A DNA stretch of 64,000 nucleotides from Humibacter sp. RRB41 (GCF_022761015.1 NZ_JAKWJQ010000008.1:1-64000); one strand, 5' to 3'; positions 1 to 8,793 are shown, numbered from the stretch's first letter. Notes: generated from the letters alone by a model not told the origin. Program-made: numbers and translations.

Positions 1-691
1 GCTTCTCCACTTCACGGTCGTGGCGTTCCTGCAGCGTGTCGGCACACAACCGCTCCCGCAACAACCGGCAGCGGCGGGCGAACTCCCCAACCCGCAGACC
101 TTCAGCGATCAAGGCGAGACGTTCATCGTAGGCAGTCATCAGGGTCTCGGTCGGGATACCGTCTGCACTGTCCACTGCAGCACGCACATGCTGGGCACTG
201 ATCCGCCCCGCCAGGAACAACTCACACAAGCGAGGCAGGCTGCCGGTCAGGACACCGGCTTGGTGATCGTACGCACGCACCAGGTTCTCACTGACATGCA
301 ACCGGTGCGCCAAATCGAACGCCACAGCACGCTCCGAAAAGTCCACATCATCCACCCCGACAGAGGTGTCCGCAGCACCCACCGGGACATAGACGCGCAC
401 ATACTCCCTGGCGATCTGAAACGCCTCATGCACCGCGAACATCTGCCGCGCCGACTCACGATTCACCACCGTCTGATGTGACACCGCATCATCAAACACG
501 AAGTCTAGAATCTCCACCGCCGACAGCCGACGCACATGCCGCACCGGAATCACACCCTGATTCCAGACACCGTCATTCTCGAACACGTCCTCAGGCGGAA
601 CATCCGCAGACGCGCCGGCAAGATCATCGACGACATCACACACGAAGCCCGGGTCAGAGCCGGAGGCTGCGTAGGCTTCAGTGTCGAACAT
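1..691 (-). CDS. DUF222 (13E12-type) protein, N-terminal part, runs off left edge
   Basis: The minus strand is open from an ATG at 691 to the window edge, giving about 230 residues. The protein begins MFDTEAYAASGSDPGFV and continues with the helical pattern of DUF222 proteins, including AFDLAHRLHVSENLV, LPRLCELFLAGRIS and EGLRVGEFARRCRLLRERL. In actinobacteria this domain usually precedes a C-terminal HNH nuclease, which would lie outside the window. An in-frame ATG at 721 is an alternative start. I prefer 691 because a weak GGGTAG sits about 10 nt upstream of it. The cellular role of this multicopy family is not established. Confidence 0.8.
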   Translation of the reverse strand, partial: MFDTEAYAASGSDPGFVCDVVDDLAGASADVPPEDVFENDGVWNQGVIPVRHVRRLSAVEILDFVFDDAVSHQTVVNRESARQMFAVHEAFQIAREYVRVYVPVGAADTSVGVDDVDFSERAVAFDLAHRLHVSENLVRAYDHQAGVLTGSLPRLCELFLAGRISAQHVRAAVDSADGIPTETLMTAYDERLALIAEGLRVGEFARRCRLLRERLCADTLQERHDREVEK

Positions 692-885
692 AACTTCGAT
701 TCTACCCAACACATCAGACATTGCGCACTACAGATAGCCACACTGTGGACAAGTCACCGAGCACGGTGCTGGCGGAATAGTGGAGTTGTCGCTGCCCCGC
801 GTCCAGCGGGCGAGATGCAGATGCAGATGCGGGTCCGATTTCGATCACGGTGTCAGGAATCGCCCGGTCGGGGACATGGTGAGGT

Positions 886-1431
886 GTGAGGGTTTCCGCA
901 GAGCGCGCCGATGAGGAGTTCGACGTCTTTCTCGTTGAACGCGTTCGCGGCGGCGACCGCGCCGCGTTCGAAGCGTTGTTCCGTCGGCACGCATCCATCG
1001 TTCTGCGGTATGCATGGGCGTTGGCCGCGGATGCCGGCGCTGCCGAGGACCTGGTGCAGGAGACGTTCGTCACCTGCTGGTCGAAGCGTCGATCGCTGCT
1101 GGTGGCCGATGAGTCGCTCCTGCCGTGGTTGCTGACGGTGTGCAAGAACCACGCTCGCAATCAGGCCCGGAAGCGCGTGCGAGAACGCACGACCTCGCTC
1201 GACGATGCACGGGACATCCCGGCGCCCGTCACCGACGATCTGATCTGGGTTCGCGATGCGCTCGATGAGCTCTCTGCGGACGATCGCAGGGTGATCGAGC
1301 TCTGTCTGATCGAGGGCCATTCCTACAAACAGGCAGCCGCCGCGCTGGATGCCACGGAATCCGCGGTCGGGAAGCGGCTGCAACGAGCACGAATGAGAAT
1401 GCGAGAAGCGGTGATCGAGCATGATCACTGA
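886..1431 (+). CDS. ECF-type sigma-70 family RNA polymerase sigma factor
   Basis: This 181-aa protein has the two-domain layout of an extracytoplasmic-function sigma factor. Region 2 spans about residues 15-80 (RAAFEALFRRHASIVLRYAW, AEDLVQETFVTCW). Region 4 spans about 125-178, with the helix-turn-helix EGHSYKQAAAALDATESAVGKRL. It should direct RNA polymerase to a small regulon. The GTG at 886 has a GGTGAG-like ribosome site just upstream. The next gene overlaps its 3' end by 11 bp and encodes a one-helix membrane protein, the usual arrangement for a sigma/anti-sigma pair. The ECF subgroup cannot be assigned from the sequence alone. Confidence 0.9.
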   Translation: MRVSAERADEEFDVFLVERVRGGDRAAFEALFRRHASIVLRYAWALAADAGAAEDLVQETFVTCWSKRRSLLVADESLLPWLLTVCKNHARNQARKRVRERTTSLDDARDIPAPVTDDLIWVRDALDELSADDRRVIELCLIEGHSYKQAAAALDATESAVGKRLQRARMRMREAVIEHDH

Positions 1432-2101
1432 GAACCGACACCCTGTGCCGCCGCCGACTGGCGCCGCCGAGGCAAGGGCGGTCGATCGCATCTGGTCCGC
1501 GGTGCAGGCTGAAACGAACCACCGGCGGCAACAGTTGCGCACACGCCGGGCGCGAATCGGTGCGGCGGCGATCGCAGCCGTCTTTCTGTTCGGAGGTGGC
1601 GTCGCTGTCGGCGGTGCCGCACTGGCGCCGCTGACGAACCAGACTCCTGCCTTCACGGTCTCCTGTTACCCATCGCAGACGGCGACCACGACAAGCGTGA
1701 AACTGGTGTATTCGACGGAGCAGGATGCGGCGGTTGCGAGGGCGAACCCCATCGGCGCGTGCGCTCACATTCAGACCCTGACGAATGTCGAGAACGGCGT
1801 CGACGCACTGGTGCGTCAGCAGCTCGCCGAGGGACACCGTTGCGGTGCCATCCACCTCACGGACGGCACGATGTGGAGCTTCATCGACGACCCGAAGAGC
1901 GGGCTCACGATCCAATCCGCGACGCCGGTGACCCCGCTGGGCGCGGACTGCGTCCAACTGCAGAACGTGCAAGCTCCTGCGGAGGCCTCACCGCAACAGT
2001 TGGCGTGCATCGTCGACGAACAGCGCGTCGACGTCTATCCGGGTGATCCGAAGAACGCGGGGCACCTCTGCGCGGCTAAAGGCTTGACCGTCGACAAGTG
2101 A
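1421..2101 (+). CDS. single-pass membrane protein, probable anti-sigma partner of the ECF factor
   Basis: This 226-aa protein has a basic cytoplasmic N-terminus of about 45 residues, one transmembrane helix (about 46-70, GAAAIAAVFLFGGGVAVGG) and an extracytoplasmic domain of about 155 residues. The outer domain holds six cysteines spread along its length, which suggests disulfides. It overlaps the sigma gene by 11 bp, so translational coupling and an anti-sigma role are plausible. I see no HxxxCxxC zinc-anti-sigma motif and cannot name the family. It might instead be a lipoprotein-like effector co-transcribed with the sigma factor. Confidence 0.75.
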   Translation: MITENRHPVPPPTGAAEARAVDRIWSAVQAETNHRRQQLRTRRARIGAAAIAAVFLFGGGVAVGGAALAPLTNQTPAFTVSCYPSQTATTTSVKLVYSTEQDAAVARANPIGACAHIQTLTNVENGVDALVRQQLAEGHRCGAIHLTDGTMWSFIDDPKSGLTIQSATPVTPLGADCVQLQNVQAPAEASPQQLACIVDEQRVDVYPGDPKNAGHLCAAKGLTVDK

Positions 2102-2126
2102 CTCGGAACACCGGTGCTCACCAGCC

Positions 2127-3047
2127 TCAAATGGCCCGGATGCTCCAACTCGCACTCGACGTCTCGCCCGGCTCCAGCACGATGAGATCCGTTCCGGAGT
2201 TGAACGCATCGGGCGGACACGTCATCGGCTCGACCGCCAGGCCGAGCCTGCTGAGAGCGGGGTCGGGCTGGTCGGCGGTGTGGATCTGCACCCACGGGCA
2301 GGCGGCGTCCCACCGCATCGCGACGCCGTGGCCGTCGACCGCCCGCAGCTCGACGGATGCCACGCCGTCGGCATCCCTGTTCAGCGCGGTGAATGCGTGG
2401 TCGATGAACACGTCGGAGACGACCCTCGGAGCACGGAAGTCGAAGTCTCCGCCCTGCTCGGTCGAGACATCCGCCAGCGCGATGGGCGCCAGACGGTCTG
2501 GCGTCACGGTGAGCACTCTGGAAGCCGGGAGCGTGAGCGTCCAGTCGTCGACGTGCCCATCGCCGGCGACGAGGTAGGGATGCGGGCCGGTGCCGAAGGG
2601 AGCGGCATCCGGTCCGGAGTTGCGTGCCGTGATGACCGTCGTGAGGCCATCGTCGAGACGGAACAGGGCTGTGATGTCGATGCGGTGGGGGTAGCCCTGC
2701 TGAGCCTGGATGGTCGCGGCCAGCTCCACGAAATCGTCACCGCGGTCCACGACCCGATAGTCCAGCCAGGCGCCGAGTCCGTGCAGGGCGTTGCCCCGCT
2801 GCGGCTCTGTCAGAGGCACCTGCTGCTCGACGCCGGCAAACGTGTACCGGCCGTCGACGATGCGGTTCGGCCATGGCACGAGTGTCGCGCCGCGATAGGC
2901 CGGGCGGATCTCATCGACGTCGAACGGCACGACGAGGTCACGCCCTGCGAAGGTCAGCGAGCGCAGCGATGCACCGACCGTGGCGATGGAGGCGCGGTAT
3001 TCGCCGTTGACGAGATCGATGGATGTTCCGGAGAGGGGGATGCTCAC
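2127..3047 (-). CDS. aldose 1-epimerase family protein
   Basis: This 306-aa protein is a galactose-mutarotase-like beta-sandwich enzyme that should interconvert alpha and beta anomers of an aldose. Diagnostic segments are the substrate-pocket stretch ATLVPWPNRI, the histidine region QRGNALHGLGAW, and GTGPHPYLVAG with the second catalytic His. Near the C-terminus, LAVEPMTCPPDAFNSG carries the catalytic Glu. The reading frame stays open far upstream, but homology begins at the GTG at 3047 (SIPLSGTSIDLVNGEY), so I place the start there. It stands alone, convergent to the ECF pair, and may serve the sugar-polymer genes elsewhere in the window. Confidence 0.9.
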   Translation of the reverse strand: MSIPLSGTSIDLVNGEYRASIATVGASLRSLTFAGRDLVVPFDVDEIRPAYRGATLVPWPNRIVDGRYTFAGVEQQVPLTEPQRGNALHGLGAWLDYRVVDRGDDFVELAATIQAQQGYPHRIDITALFRLDDGLTTVITARNSGPDAAPFGTGPHPYLVAGDGHVDDWTLTLPASRVLTVTPDRLAPIALADVSTEQGGDFDFRAPRVVSDVFIDHAFTALNRDADGVASVELRAVDGHGVAMRWDAACPWVQIHTADQPDPALSRLGLAVEPMTCPPDAFNSGTDLIVLEPGETSSASWSIRAI

Positions 3048-3149
3048 CGATCCATTCTCTCGTACGCACGGCGAGCCTGAGAGCGCTCCCGCGCGAATCG
3101 CCCCTCGCACGTGTGGTGTGATCGAGATGCATCCACGAGGAGGAACGAC

Positions 3150-3851
3150 ATGGCCAAGACATGGGGTTTGCACGAGAGAACGCACCTCGGGCTGATGCTG
3201 GGGCTGACGTTCTCCACCGGCGTCGTGGATGCCGTCGGCTACCTCGGACTGGATCGCGTCTTCACCGGCAACATGACAGGCAACGTCGTGATCCTCGGCA
3301 TGGCGCTGCTCGGCGCGGACGACCTGCCCATCATCGGGCCGGTCATCGCGCTCGTCTGCTTCATGGCAGGAGCCGCGATCGGCGGCCGGGTGCTGCGCCG
3401 CGTGGACGAGGGGTGGACTCGGCTCTCGACCATCATGTTCACGAGCGTCGGCATCGTGCTGCTCGCGGCCGCGGTCGTGTTGTTCGCGGCGGGCGGGCAT
3501 CCTGTGCAGGGCGTGCAGTGGACCGTGACGGGGATGCTCGGCCTCGGCATGGGTGCGCAGGCCGCGACAGCGCGGCACATCGCGGTGAAAGACGTGACGA
3601 CGGTCGTCGTGACATCCACTCTCGCGGGGCTCGCCGCCGACTCGGTGTTCGGCGCAGGCAAGGGGCAGCCGTGGGCACGTCGCGCCGGAGCCGTGGTGCT
3701 GATCGGACTCGGCGCGGTCGTCGGGGCGGCTGCGGTGCACGCCGATGCCGCGATCGGACTGCTGGTGTCGGCGGTGATCGTGCTGGCGGTCGCCGCGTGG
3801 GGGCACGTGGCGACGGGAGGCCCGGTGCCGATCGTGTCGACCGATCTCTAG
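3150..3851 (+). CDS. DUF1275 (YoaK-type) membrane protein
   Basis: This 233-aa protein has about six hydrophobic segments and matches DUF1275: the N-terminal TFSTGVVDAVGYLGLDRVFTGNMTGN is the family hallmark (sodium/proline-turn pattern 'FxGNMTGN'). The transported substrate, if any, is unknown. An AGGAGG ribosome site at 3138-3143 places the start at the ATG at 3150. A GTG-initiated extension exists upstream but is unlikely. It is followed by a perfect 9-bp hairpin (3871-3892). Confidence 0.88.
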   Translation: MAKTWGLHERTHLGLMLGLTFSTGVVDAVGYLGLDRVFTGNMTGNVVILGMALLGADDLPIIGPVIALVCFMAGAAIGGRVLRRVDEGWTRLSTIMFTSVGIVLLAAAVVLFAAGGHPVQGVQWTVTGMLGLGMGAQAATARHIAVKDVTTVVVTSTLAGLAADSVFGAGKGQPWARRAGAVVLIGLGAVVGAAAVHADAAIGLLVSAVIVLAVAAWGHVATGGPVPIVSTDL

Positions 3852-3870
3852 ATCAGTCCAGGGTGGCGTG

Positions 3871-3892
3871 GACGTCGCGGTCTCGCGACGTC
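3871..3892 (+). terminator. hairpin after the DUF1275 gene, candidate terminator
   Basis: GACGTCGCG and CGCGACGTC form a perfect 9-bp stem around a 4-nt loop, 20 nt after the stop codon. There is no U-tract, so terminator activity is inferred. Confidence 0.45.
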
Positions 3893-3931
3893 GGGGTTGT
3901 CATCGCGCGCGAATTCCGCGGAATGGCGCCG

Positions 3932-3973
3932 TGGGAGCGCTCTCTTGACGTGGCGCCGAGGACGGGCCACGAT
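3932..3973 (+). promoter_or_regulatory. CebR/CelR-like operator overlapping the promoter of the GH6 gene
   Basis: TGGGAGCGCTCTCT at 3932-3945 matches 12 of 14 positions of the known actinobacterial cellulose-regulator operator TGGGAGCGCTCCCA (CelR of Thermobifida, CebR of Streptomyces). It runs directly into a TTGACG -35 box (3945-3950). A weak CACGAT -10 lies at 3968-3973 after 17 nt. A LacI-family repressor that releases on cellobiose would fit the downstream cellulase. No such repressor gene is in the window. Confidence 0.65.
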
Positions 3974-4027
3974 CAGACACGTAGCCCGGCCGATGGGGTT
4001 CGGGCTCGATCTCGATGAGGAGATGAG

Positions 4028-5455
4028 ATGAAGCGATTACTGTCGCGCGGCATCCTTGCGGCCGTCGCCGTAGGAGCCTGTGCGGTCGCCACCGTCGCAA
4101 TGAGCCTTCCCGCGCAGGCCGTCGGCAACAGTCCGACGAGTGGTCATATTCTCGGCACTTCGACGAAGCTGTTCGTGAAAGCGCCGGATTCCGACGCCGT
4201 CAAGCAGGGGCTGAAGCTGCTGGTGCAGAAGGGTGGGGCGAAGGATGCCCTCGCCCTCGCCAAAGTGGAGACCACGCCGCAGGCGGTGTGGCTCGACGGA
4301 GGAACGGCATCCAGTGTGCGCAAGACGGTGCAGACGACCGTGCTCGCGGCGTCTCTCGAGCGCACGACGCCCGTGTTCGTGGCGTATGACATCCCCGGTC
4401 GCGATTGCAGCCAGTACTCCGCAGGAGGTGCGGCGAACACCGCCGCCTACGAGGCGTGGATCGACGGCATCGCCGCGGGCATCGGCAACAGCAAGGCCGC
4501 GATTCTCGTAGAGCCGGACGGCCTGGGGCTGCTGCCGACGACGGATTGCATCGGCACCCACGGGCTCGACCCGGCGACGTATCCGTTCACCGACGCCGAG
4601 CGGTAAACCGAGCTGAACTACGCGGTGAACGCGCTGGAGGCCAAGCCGAACACGAGCGTCTATCTTGATGCCACGCACAGTGCGTGGATGAACGTCGGCG
4701 ACATTTCGAACCGGCTCATCCAGGCGGGCGTGAACAAGGCCCAGGGCTTCTTCCTGAACGTCTCCAACTACCAGTACACGGCCAACAACACCGAGTACGG
4801 CACCTGGATCTCCGACTGCATTGCGCTGCTCGGCCAGAATCAGAGCGCATCGTGTCCGAACCAGTACTGGAACGGCGGTCCGGACGGCACGAAGATCGCC
4901 TCGCTTCTCGGGGCGTACAACGGCGTCGCACTGAACAACTACGGCCAGTGGAGCGACACGAGCGATGACCCGACGTTGAACACGAGCGGCATCAATGCCG
5001 GATACGCGTCGGCGCTGAGCGGTGCCGGCGTCACGCCGTCCGCTCATTTCGTGATCGACACGAGCCGCAACGGCACCGGACCGAACAGCATGACCGCGTA
5101 CACGGCGGCGCCGTACAACCAGCCGGCCGCGAATGTGTCCACGCTGCAGGGCGGCAACTGGTGCAACCCGCCGGGGGCGGGCCTCGGCCTCACCCCGACG
5201 ACGAACACCGGCGTGCCGTTGCTCGACGCGTACCTCTGGGTGAAGACCCCTGGTGAGTCCGACGGCCAATGCAACGCGTCCGGTGCCGGTCGGCTGTGGG
5301 ACTACGGCGCATACTCGCAGCCAGGATGGCCAACGGATGCCGCGGGGCAGGCATCGTTCGACCCGCTCTGGGGTCAGGTGGACCCGGCCGCCGGCGCCTG
5401 GTTCCCGGCGCAGGTGCTCGATCTGATCCATCACGCGAGCCCAGCTGTGCACTGA
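4028..5455 (+). pseudogene. secreted glycoside hydrolase family 6 cellulase, interrupted by an in-frame TAA
   Basis: The frame encodes a 475-residue GH6 protein (endoglucanase/cellobiohydrolase family) except for one TAA at codon 193 (4604-4606). A signal peptide covers about residues 1-32 (LAAVAVGACAVATVAMSLPAQA). All hallmark acidic sites are kept on the two sides of the stop: YDIPGRDC (about 120-127), LVEPDGLGL with the proton-donor Asp (about 164), YLDATHSAW after the stop (Asp about 214), and the downstream VIDTSRNG and WVKTPGESDG. No carbohydrate-binding module is seen. The frame does not shift, and the downstream half shows no other decay, so the lesion looks recent, or is a sequencing error. 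The downstream ORF could restart at the GTG at 4625 but would lack two key Asp residues. Confidence 0.88.
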
Positions 5456-5473
5456 GCACGATCGCAATATACG

Positions 5474-5504
5474 AGGGGACTCCGGCGTCGAGCCGGGGTC
5501 CCCT
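5474..5504 (+). terminator. terminator after the GH6 gene
   Basis: A 13-bp stem (5474-5486 paired with 5492-5504, one G-T wobble) encloses a 5-nt loop, 18 nt after the stop codon, followed by TGTTG. It looks like a strong GC-rich intrinsic terminator. Confidence 0.75.
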
Positions 5505-5699
5505 GTTGCATGCCGGTAGACCGATGAACGAATGCGCGTTCGACTACGTGAACAGAGGGGAGAGCGTGCCGCGCCCAACCGAGGTTCCGAGCTTGCCGCG
5601 ACTGAAGTGACACACAGGTTTCACATGTCTGAGAAGAAGTTCACGCCCGGTTCACGCACAGCCGGGGGAACGCCCAGGACGGCGCGCTGACCTGAGTAA

Positions 5700-5717
5700 G
5701 GCATCCGATCGGATGCC
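5700..5717. promoter_or_regulatory. perfect 18-bp palindrome before the mannosyltransferase gene
   Basis: GGCATCCGATCGGATGCC is self-complementary and ends 17 nt before the GTG start at 5735. It could be an operator or a short hairpin. It contains two copies of the hexamer pair GCATCC/GGATGC that is abundant in this genome. Confidence 0.35.
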
Positions 5718-5734
5718 GCATTCGGGCGGGAGGC

Positions 5735-7468
5735 GTGGTGTCGAGAACCGACGTGCACAGTGTGCAGTCCGGTGGCGTGCGTTCCTCTGCGATGGAAGCC
5801 TCCGGCTACGAATCGCGGACCGGCGGGGGCCTGCCGCGCACCACCGTCGCGCCTCCCGCCTCCCCTTCTCGGTACCGCACCCCGCTCGTCGCCATCGTGT
5901 TGGGCGTCGTCGCCTTCGTCATCTCGTGGTGGGGTTCCTGGATCCCATCGTTCTGGGGCGACGAGGCAGCGAGCATCATGTCGGCAGAGCGGCCATGGGC
6001 ATCCCTGCTGCGCGAGGTGCAACACGTGGATGCCGTACACGGCACCTACTACGCGCTGCTGCACATCTGGATCGAGGTGTTCGGAGCGACGCAGTTCTCC
6101 ACGAGGTTCGCGAGTGCGCTCGCCGTCGGAGTCGCAGCTGCCGGCATCGTCGTGCTCGTGAACCGGCTGGGCGGATTGCGTCTGGCCGTGACATCGGCGC
6201 TCATCTTCGCTGTGCTCCCGCGCACCACGTACATGGGTGCAGAGGTGCGCTCGTATGCGCTCGGAACCGCCTGCGCCGTGTGGCTGACCGTGCTGTTCGT
6301 TCGCCTGGTGACGCGGCGGGCCGGCCGTGCGCTGCCGTGGATCGGCTTCGCCGTGGCCTTCGCGGCGTGCATCTACGTGTTCCTCTACCTCTCTCTTCTC
6401 GCGCTCGTCTACGCGGCGACTCTGCTCTGGATCGGGCGCGGGCGCATCCGGGCGACAGCACGAGCGGTCTCCAGCACGTCAACGGATGCCTCCCCCGAGA
6501 CGACCGCGCTCGCCACGACCGTGCGCCGCTGGCTGGTGTCCACACTCGCCGGCGCGGTGCTGGCCGCACCGATCATCGTGCTCGCTCTGACCGAGCAGGG
6601 TCAGATCGCGTTCCTCGGACGGCATCCGGGCGTCGACTTCCGGCGCTTCATCGTGACGCAGTGGTTCGACACCGATACCTGGCTGGCTGTCGTCGCATGG
6701 CTCGCTCTGGCCGGGGTCGCGGCCTGGGGGATCGTGACGCTCGTGCGCAGGGGGCAGCACGATCGCGCCCTTCTTCCCGTTCTGGTGCTGGCGTGGGCCG
6801 CGATTCCGCCTCTGGTGCTGCTCGCGCTGAACTCGGTGGTTCCCGCATACACCGTGCGGTACATGTCGTACGTCACGCCCGCCATCGCGATTCTGCTGGC
6901 GATCGGCGTGAACGGTGCGGCGGGCTGGATCGCGAGGCGATGGAGCGGCCGCAGGGCCGGCATCCGGGTCACCGCAATCGCGGTGGGCATCGCCTGCATC
7001 GCGGCCCTGGCCGCCCCGACCTACCTGGCGCAACGCGGGCCGTACGCGAAGAACGGCGGAAGTGACTGGGCCGAGGTCGCCGCGACGGTGCAGGCGCACT
7101 CGAAGCCCGGCGACGACATCGTCTTCGACGAGAGCACACGTCCGTCGCGGGACCCGCACCTTGCGCTGCATCTGTACCCGGAGCAGTTCAAGAACGTCGT
7201 CGACGTGCGCCTCAAGACGTCGTATGTCGACACCGACGGACTCTGGGACACCACGTACTCGATTCCGCAGGTCGCCGGCCGTCTGAATCAGGGCGACGGC
7301 CGGGTGTGGCTGGTGGAGTACCGCGGCACCGATCGAGAGGGCGTCGTCTCGTCCGTCGGCATGCACAACAGGATCGCGCAGTTGCAAGCGCTCGGCTTCA
7401 GGGTTGCCGACACCTATCGCTTGCACAGGGACGCTGTCTACCTTTTAACGAGAGGATCATCATCATGA
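5735..7468 (+). CDS. polytopic membrane mannosyltransferase-like glycosyltransferase (GT39/GT87-like)
   Basis: This protein of up to 577 aa has about ten hydrophobic segments (first helix about 50-70). The loop SFWGDEAASIMSAERPW carries the acidic residues typical of polyprenol-phosphate-sugar-dependent glycosyltransferases, and an extracytoplasmic C-terminal domain follows from about residue 430. It probably transfers a sugar from a lipid-phosphate donor on the outer membrane face. The next gene, which makes such a donor, begins inside its stop codon (ATGA, 7465-7468), so the two form one operon. Starts at GTG 5735 or 5738 follow a GGGAGG ribosome site; ATG 5792 is also possible. The acceptor is unknown. 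Confidence 0.8.
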   Translation: MVSRTDVHSVQSGGVRSSAMEASGYESRTGGGLPRTTVAPPASPSRYRTPLVAIVLGVVAFVISWWGSWIPSFWGDEAASIMSAERPWASLLREVQHVDAVHGTYYALLHIWIEVFGATQFSTRFASALAVGVAAAGIVVLVNRLGGLRLAVTSALIFAVLPRTTYMGAEVRSYALGTACAVWLTVLFVRLVTRRAGRALPWIGFAVAFAACIYVFLYLSLLALVYAATLLWIGRGRIRATARAVSSTSTDASPETTALATTVRRWLVSTLAGAVLAAPIIVLALTEQGQIAFLGRHPGVDFRRFIVTQWFDTDTWLAVVAWLALAGVAAWGIVTLVRRGQHDRALLPVLVLAWAAIPPLVLLALNSVVPAYTVRYMSYVTPAIAILLAIGVNGAAGWIARRWSGRRAGIRVTAIAVGIACIAALAAPTYLAQRGPYAKNGGSDWAEVAATVQAHSKPGDDIVFDESTRPSRDPHLALHLYPEQFKNVVDVRLKTSYVDTDGLWDTTYSIPQVAGRLNQGDGRVWLVEYRGTDREGVVSSVGMHNRIAQLQALGFRVADTYRLHRDAVYLLTRGSSS

Positions 7469-8262
7469 ACGTGGCAGTCATCATTCCCACGTACAACGAG
7501 GTCGAAAACCTCGCGTGGATCGTGGGACGTGTGCGGGCATCGGTGCCTGAGGCATCCGTGCTGGTGGTCGATGACGGCTCCCCGGACGGCACGGGCGAAC
7601 TGGCCGACGAATTGGCGGAATCCGACCCGTTCGTGCACGTGCTGCACCGCACCGTCAAAGAAGGACTCGGCGCCGCGTACCGCGCAGGCATGAGGCTCGC
7701 CCTGGCAGACGGCCACGACGTCATCGTCGAGATGGATGCCGACGGCTCGCACCGTCCGGAGCAGCTTCCCGATCTGCTGGCAGCCCTCGATCGAGCTGAC
7801 GTCGTCATCGGCTCGCGGTGGGTGCCGGGTGGCGGTGTCGTCGACTGGCCGCTGTCGCGTCGATTGATCTCGCTCGCCGGCAGCGCCTACTCCCGCTCGG
7901 CGTTGGGCATCCACGTGCGTGACATGACCGGCGGCTACCGGGTGTTCACGGCCGCCGCGCTCGAGCGCATCGATCTGGATGCCGTGCTCAGCCAGGGCTA
8001 CTGCTTCCAGATCGACATGCTGCGGCACGCGCACTCCGAGGGGCTGCGCATCACAGAGGTGCCGATCACGTTCGCGGAGCGCGAGCGCGGCGACTCGAAG
8101 ATGTCGCTCGGCATCGTCGTCGAGGCGATGCTGCGCGTGACCGGCTGGGCCGTCACGTCGATTCCGCGGAGGCTGCGGCCGAACAAGCGTACGGTCGTTC
8201 CCGCGCCCGTCACGGTGGTGGCTCCGTCCATGGAGCCTGGCGACGCACGCGTGGTTCGATAG
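7465..8262 (+). CDS. polyprenol monophosphomannose synthase (GT2)
   Basis: This 265-aa cytoplasmic family-2 glycosyltransferase should move mannose from GDP-mannose to polyprenyl phosphate. Visible landmarks are the N-terminal IIPTYNEVENL, VDDGSPDGTGE, the metal-binding EMDADGSHRPEQ (DxD type), GSRWVPGGGVVDWP, and the C-terminal FAERERGDSKMS motif typical of dolichol/polyprenol-P-mannose synthases. It is a stand-alone catalytic domain without a fused N-acyltransferase or membrane tail. The ATG at 7465 overlaps the stop of the membrane glycosyltransferase and has an AGAGGA ribosome site, so donor synthesis and donor use are translationally coupled. Confidence 0.92.
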   Translation: MNVAVIIPTYNEVENLAWIVGRVRASVPEASVLVVDDGSPDGTGELADELAESDPFVHVLHRTVKEGLGAAYRAGMRLALADGHDVIVEMDADGSHRPEQLPDLLAALDRADVVIGSRWVPGGGVVDWPLSRRLISLAGSAYSRSALGIHVRDMTGGYRVFTAAALERIDLDAVLSQGYCFQIDMLRHAHSEGLRITEVPITFAERERGDSKMSLGIVVEAMLRVTGWAVTSIPRRLRPNKRTVVPAPVTVVAPSMEPGDARVVR

Positions 8263-8277
8263 GCACTGGAGGTAGTC

Positions 8278-8793
8278 GTGGCCGAAGACCCGTACGAGCG
8301 GTTCCGAGCCGTTCCGTCGTTCACCGTGACCAGCGAGGACGTGGTCGACGGGCATCCGATCGACGCACTGTTCCGTGCCAGCGGCGGGAACACGTCGCCG
8401 CAGCTGTCCTGGACCGGAGCTCCTGACGCCGCGAAGAGCTTCGCGGTGACGATCCACGACCCGGATGCCCCGACCGGCTCCGGCTTCTGGCACTGGTCCG
8501 TCTACAACATTCCGTCGTCTGTGACGGAGCTCGCGCGCGGCGCCGGCAGTGCAGGCGGCTCGCTTCCGGCCGGGGCGGCTCAGCTGAAGAACGAGTTGCG
8601 CGAGATCGGATATACCGGCGCCGAGCCACCGGAGGGCACAGGGGTGCACCGCTATTTCGTGGTCGTGCACGCTGTGGATGTCGACCGTCTCGAACTCGAC
8701 CCGGAGTCGACTCCGGCCGTTCTCGGCTTCAACCTTCACTTCCACACGCTCGCCCGTGCGGTGATCGTTCCCACCGCGTCGTTCGCGGACTGA
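8278..8793 (+). CDS. YbhB/YbcL family (PEBP-type) protein
   Basis: This 171-aa phosphatidylethanolamine-binding-protein homologue has the ligand-pocket motif DPDAPTGSGFWHWSVYNIP (about residues 61-79) and the later GVHRYFVVVHAVD. Bacterial members are cytoplasmic and their ligands are poorly defined. The GTG at 8278 has an ideal GGAGGT ribosome site 4 nt upstream. It follows the mannose synthase gene by 15 bp and could be read through from it. Confidence 0.92.
   Translation: MAEDPYERFRAVPSFTVTSEDVVDGHPIDALFRASGGNTSPQLSWTGAPDAAKSFAVTIHDPDAPTGSGFWHWSVYNIPSSVTELARGAGSAGGSLPAGAAQLKNELREIGYTGAEPPEGTGVHRYFVVVHAVDVDRLELDPESTPAVLGFNLHFHTLARAVIVPTASFAD

Noticed and set aside
20-481. 153-codon plus-strand frame at the left edge
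   Set aside because: It lies opposite the DUF222 reading frame, which has clear family sequence.
2127-3806. Long frame extending the aldose epimerase upstream to 3806
   Set aside because: The extension is opposite the DUF1275 gene and is Asp/His/Arg nonsense; homology begins at the GTG at 3047.
4625-5455. Independent gene starting at the GTG after the GH6 stop
   Set aside because: It is the C-terminal part of the same GH6 domain and would lack the proton donor and signal peptide.
4037-5578. 513-codon minus-strand frame opposite the GH6 gene
   Set aside because: Antisense shadow with Arg/Val-rich nonsense; it also reads through the terminator at 5474.
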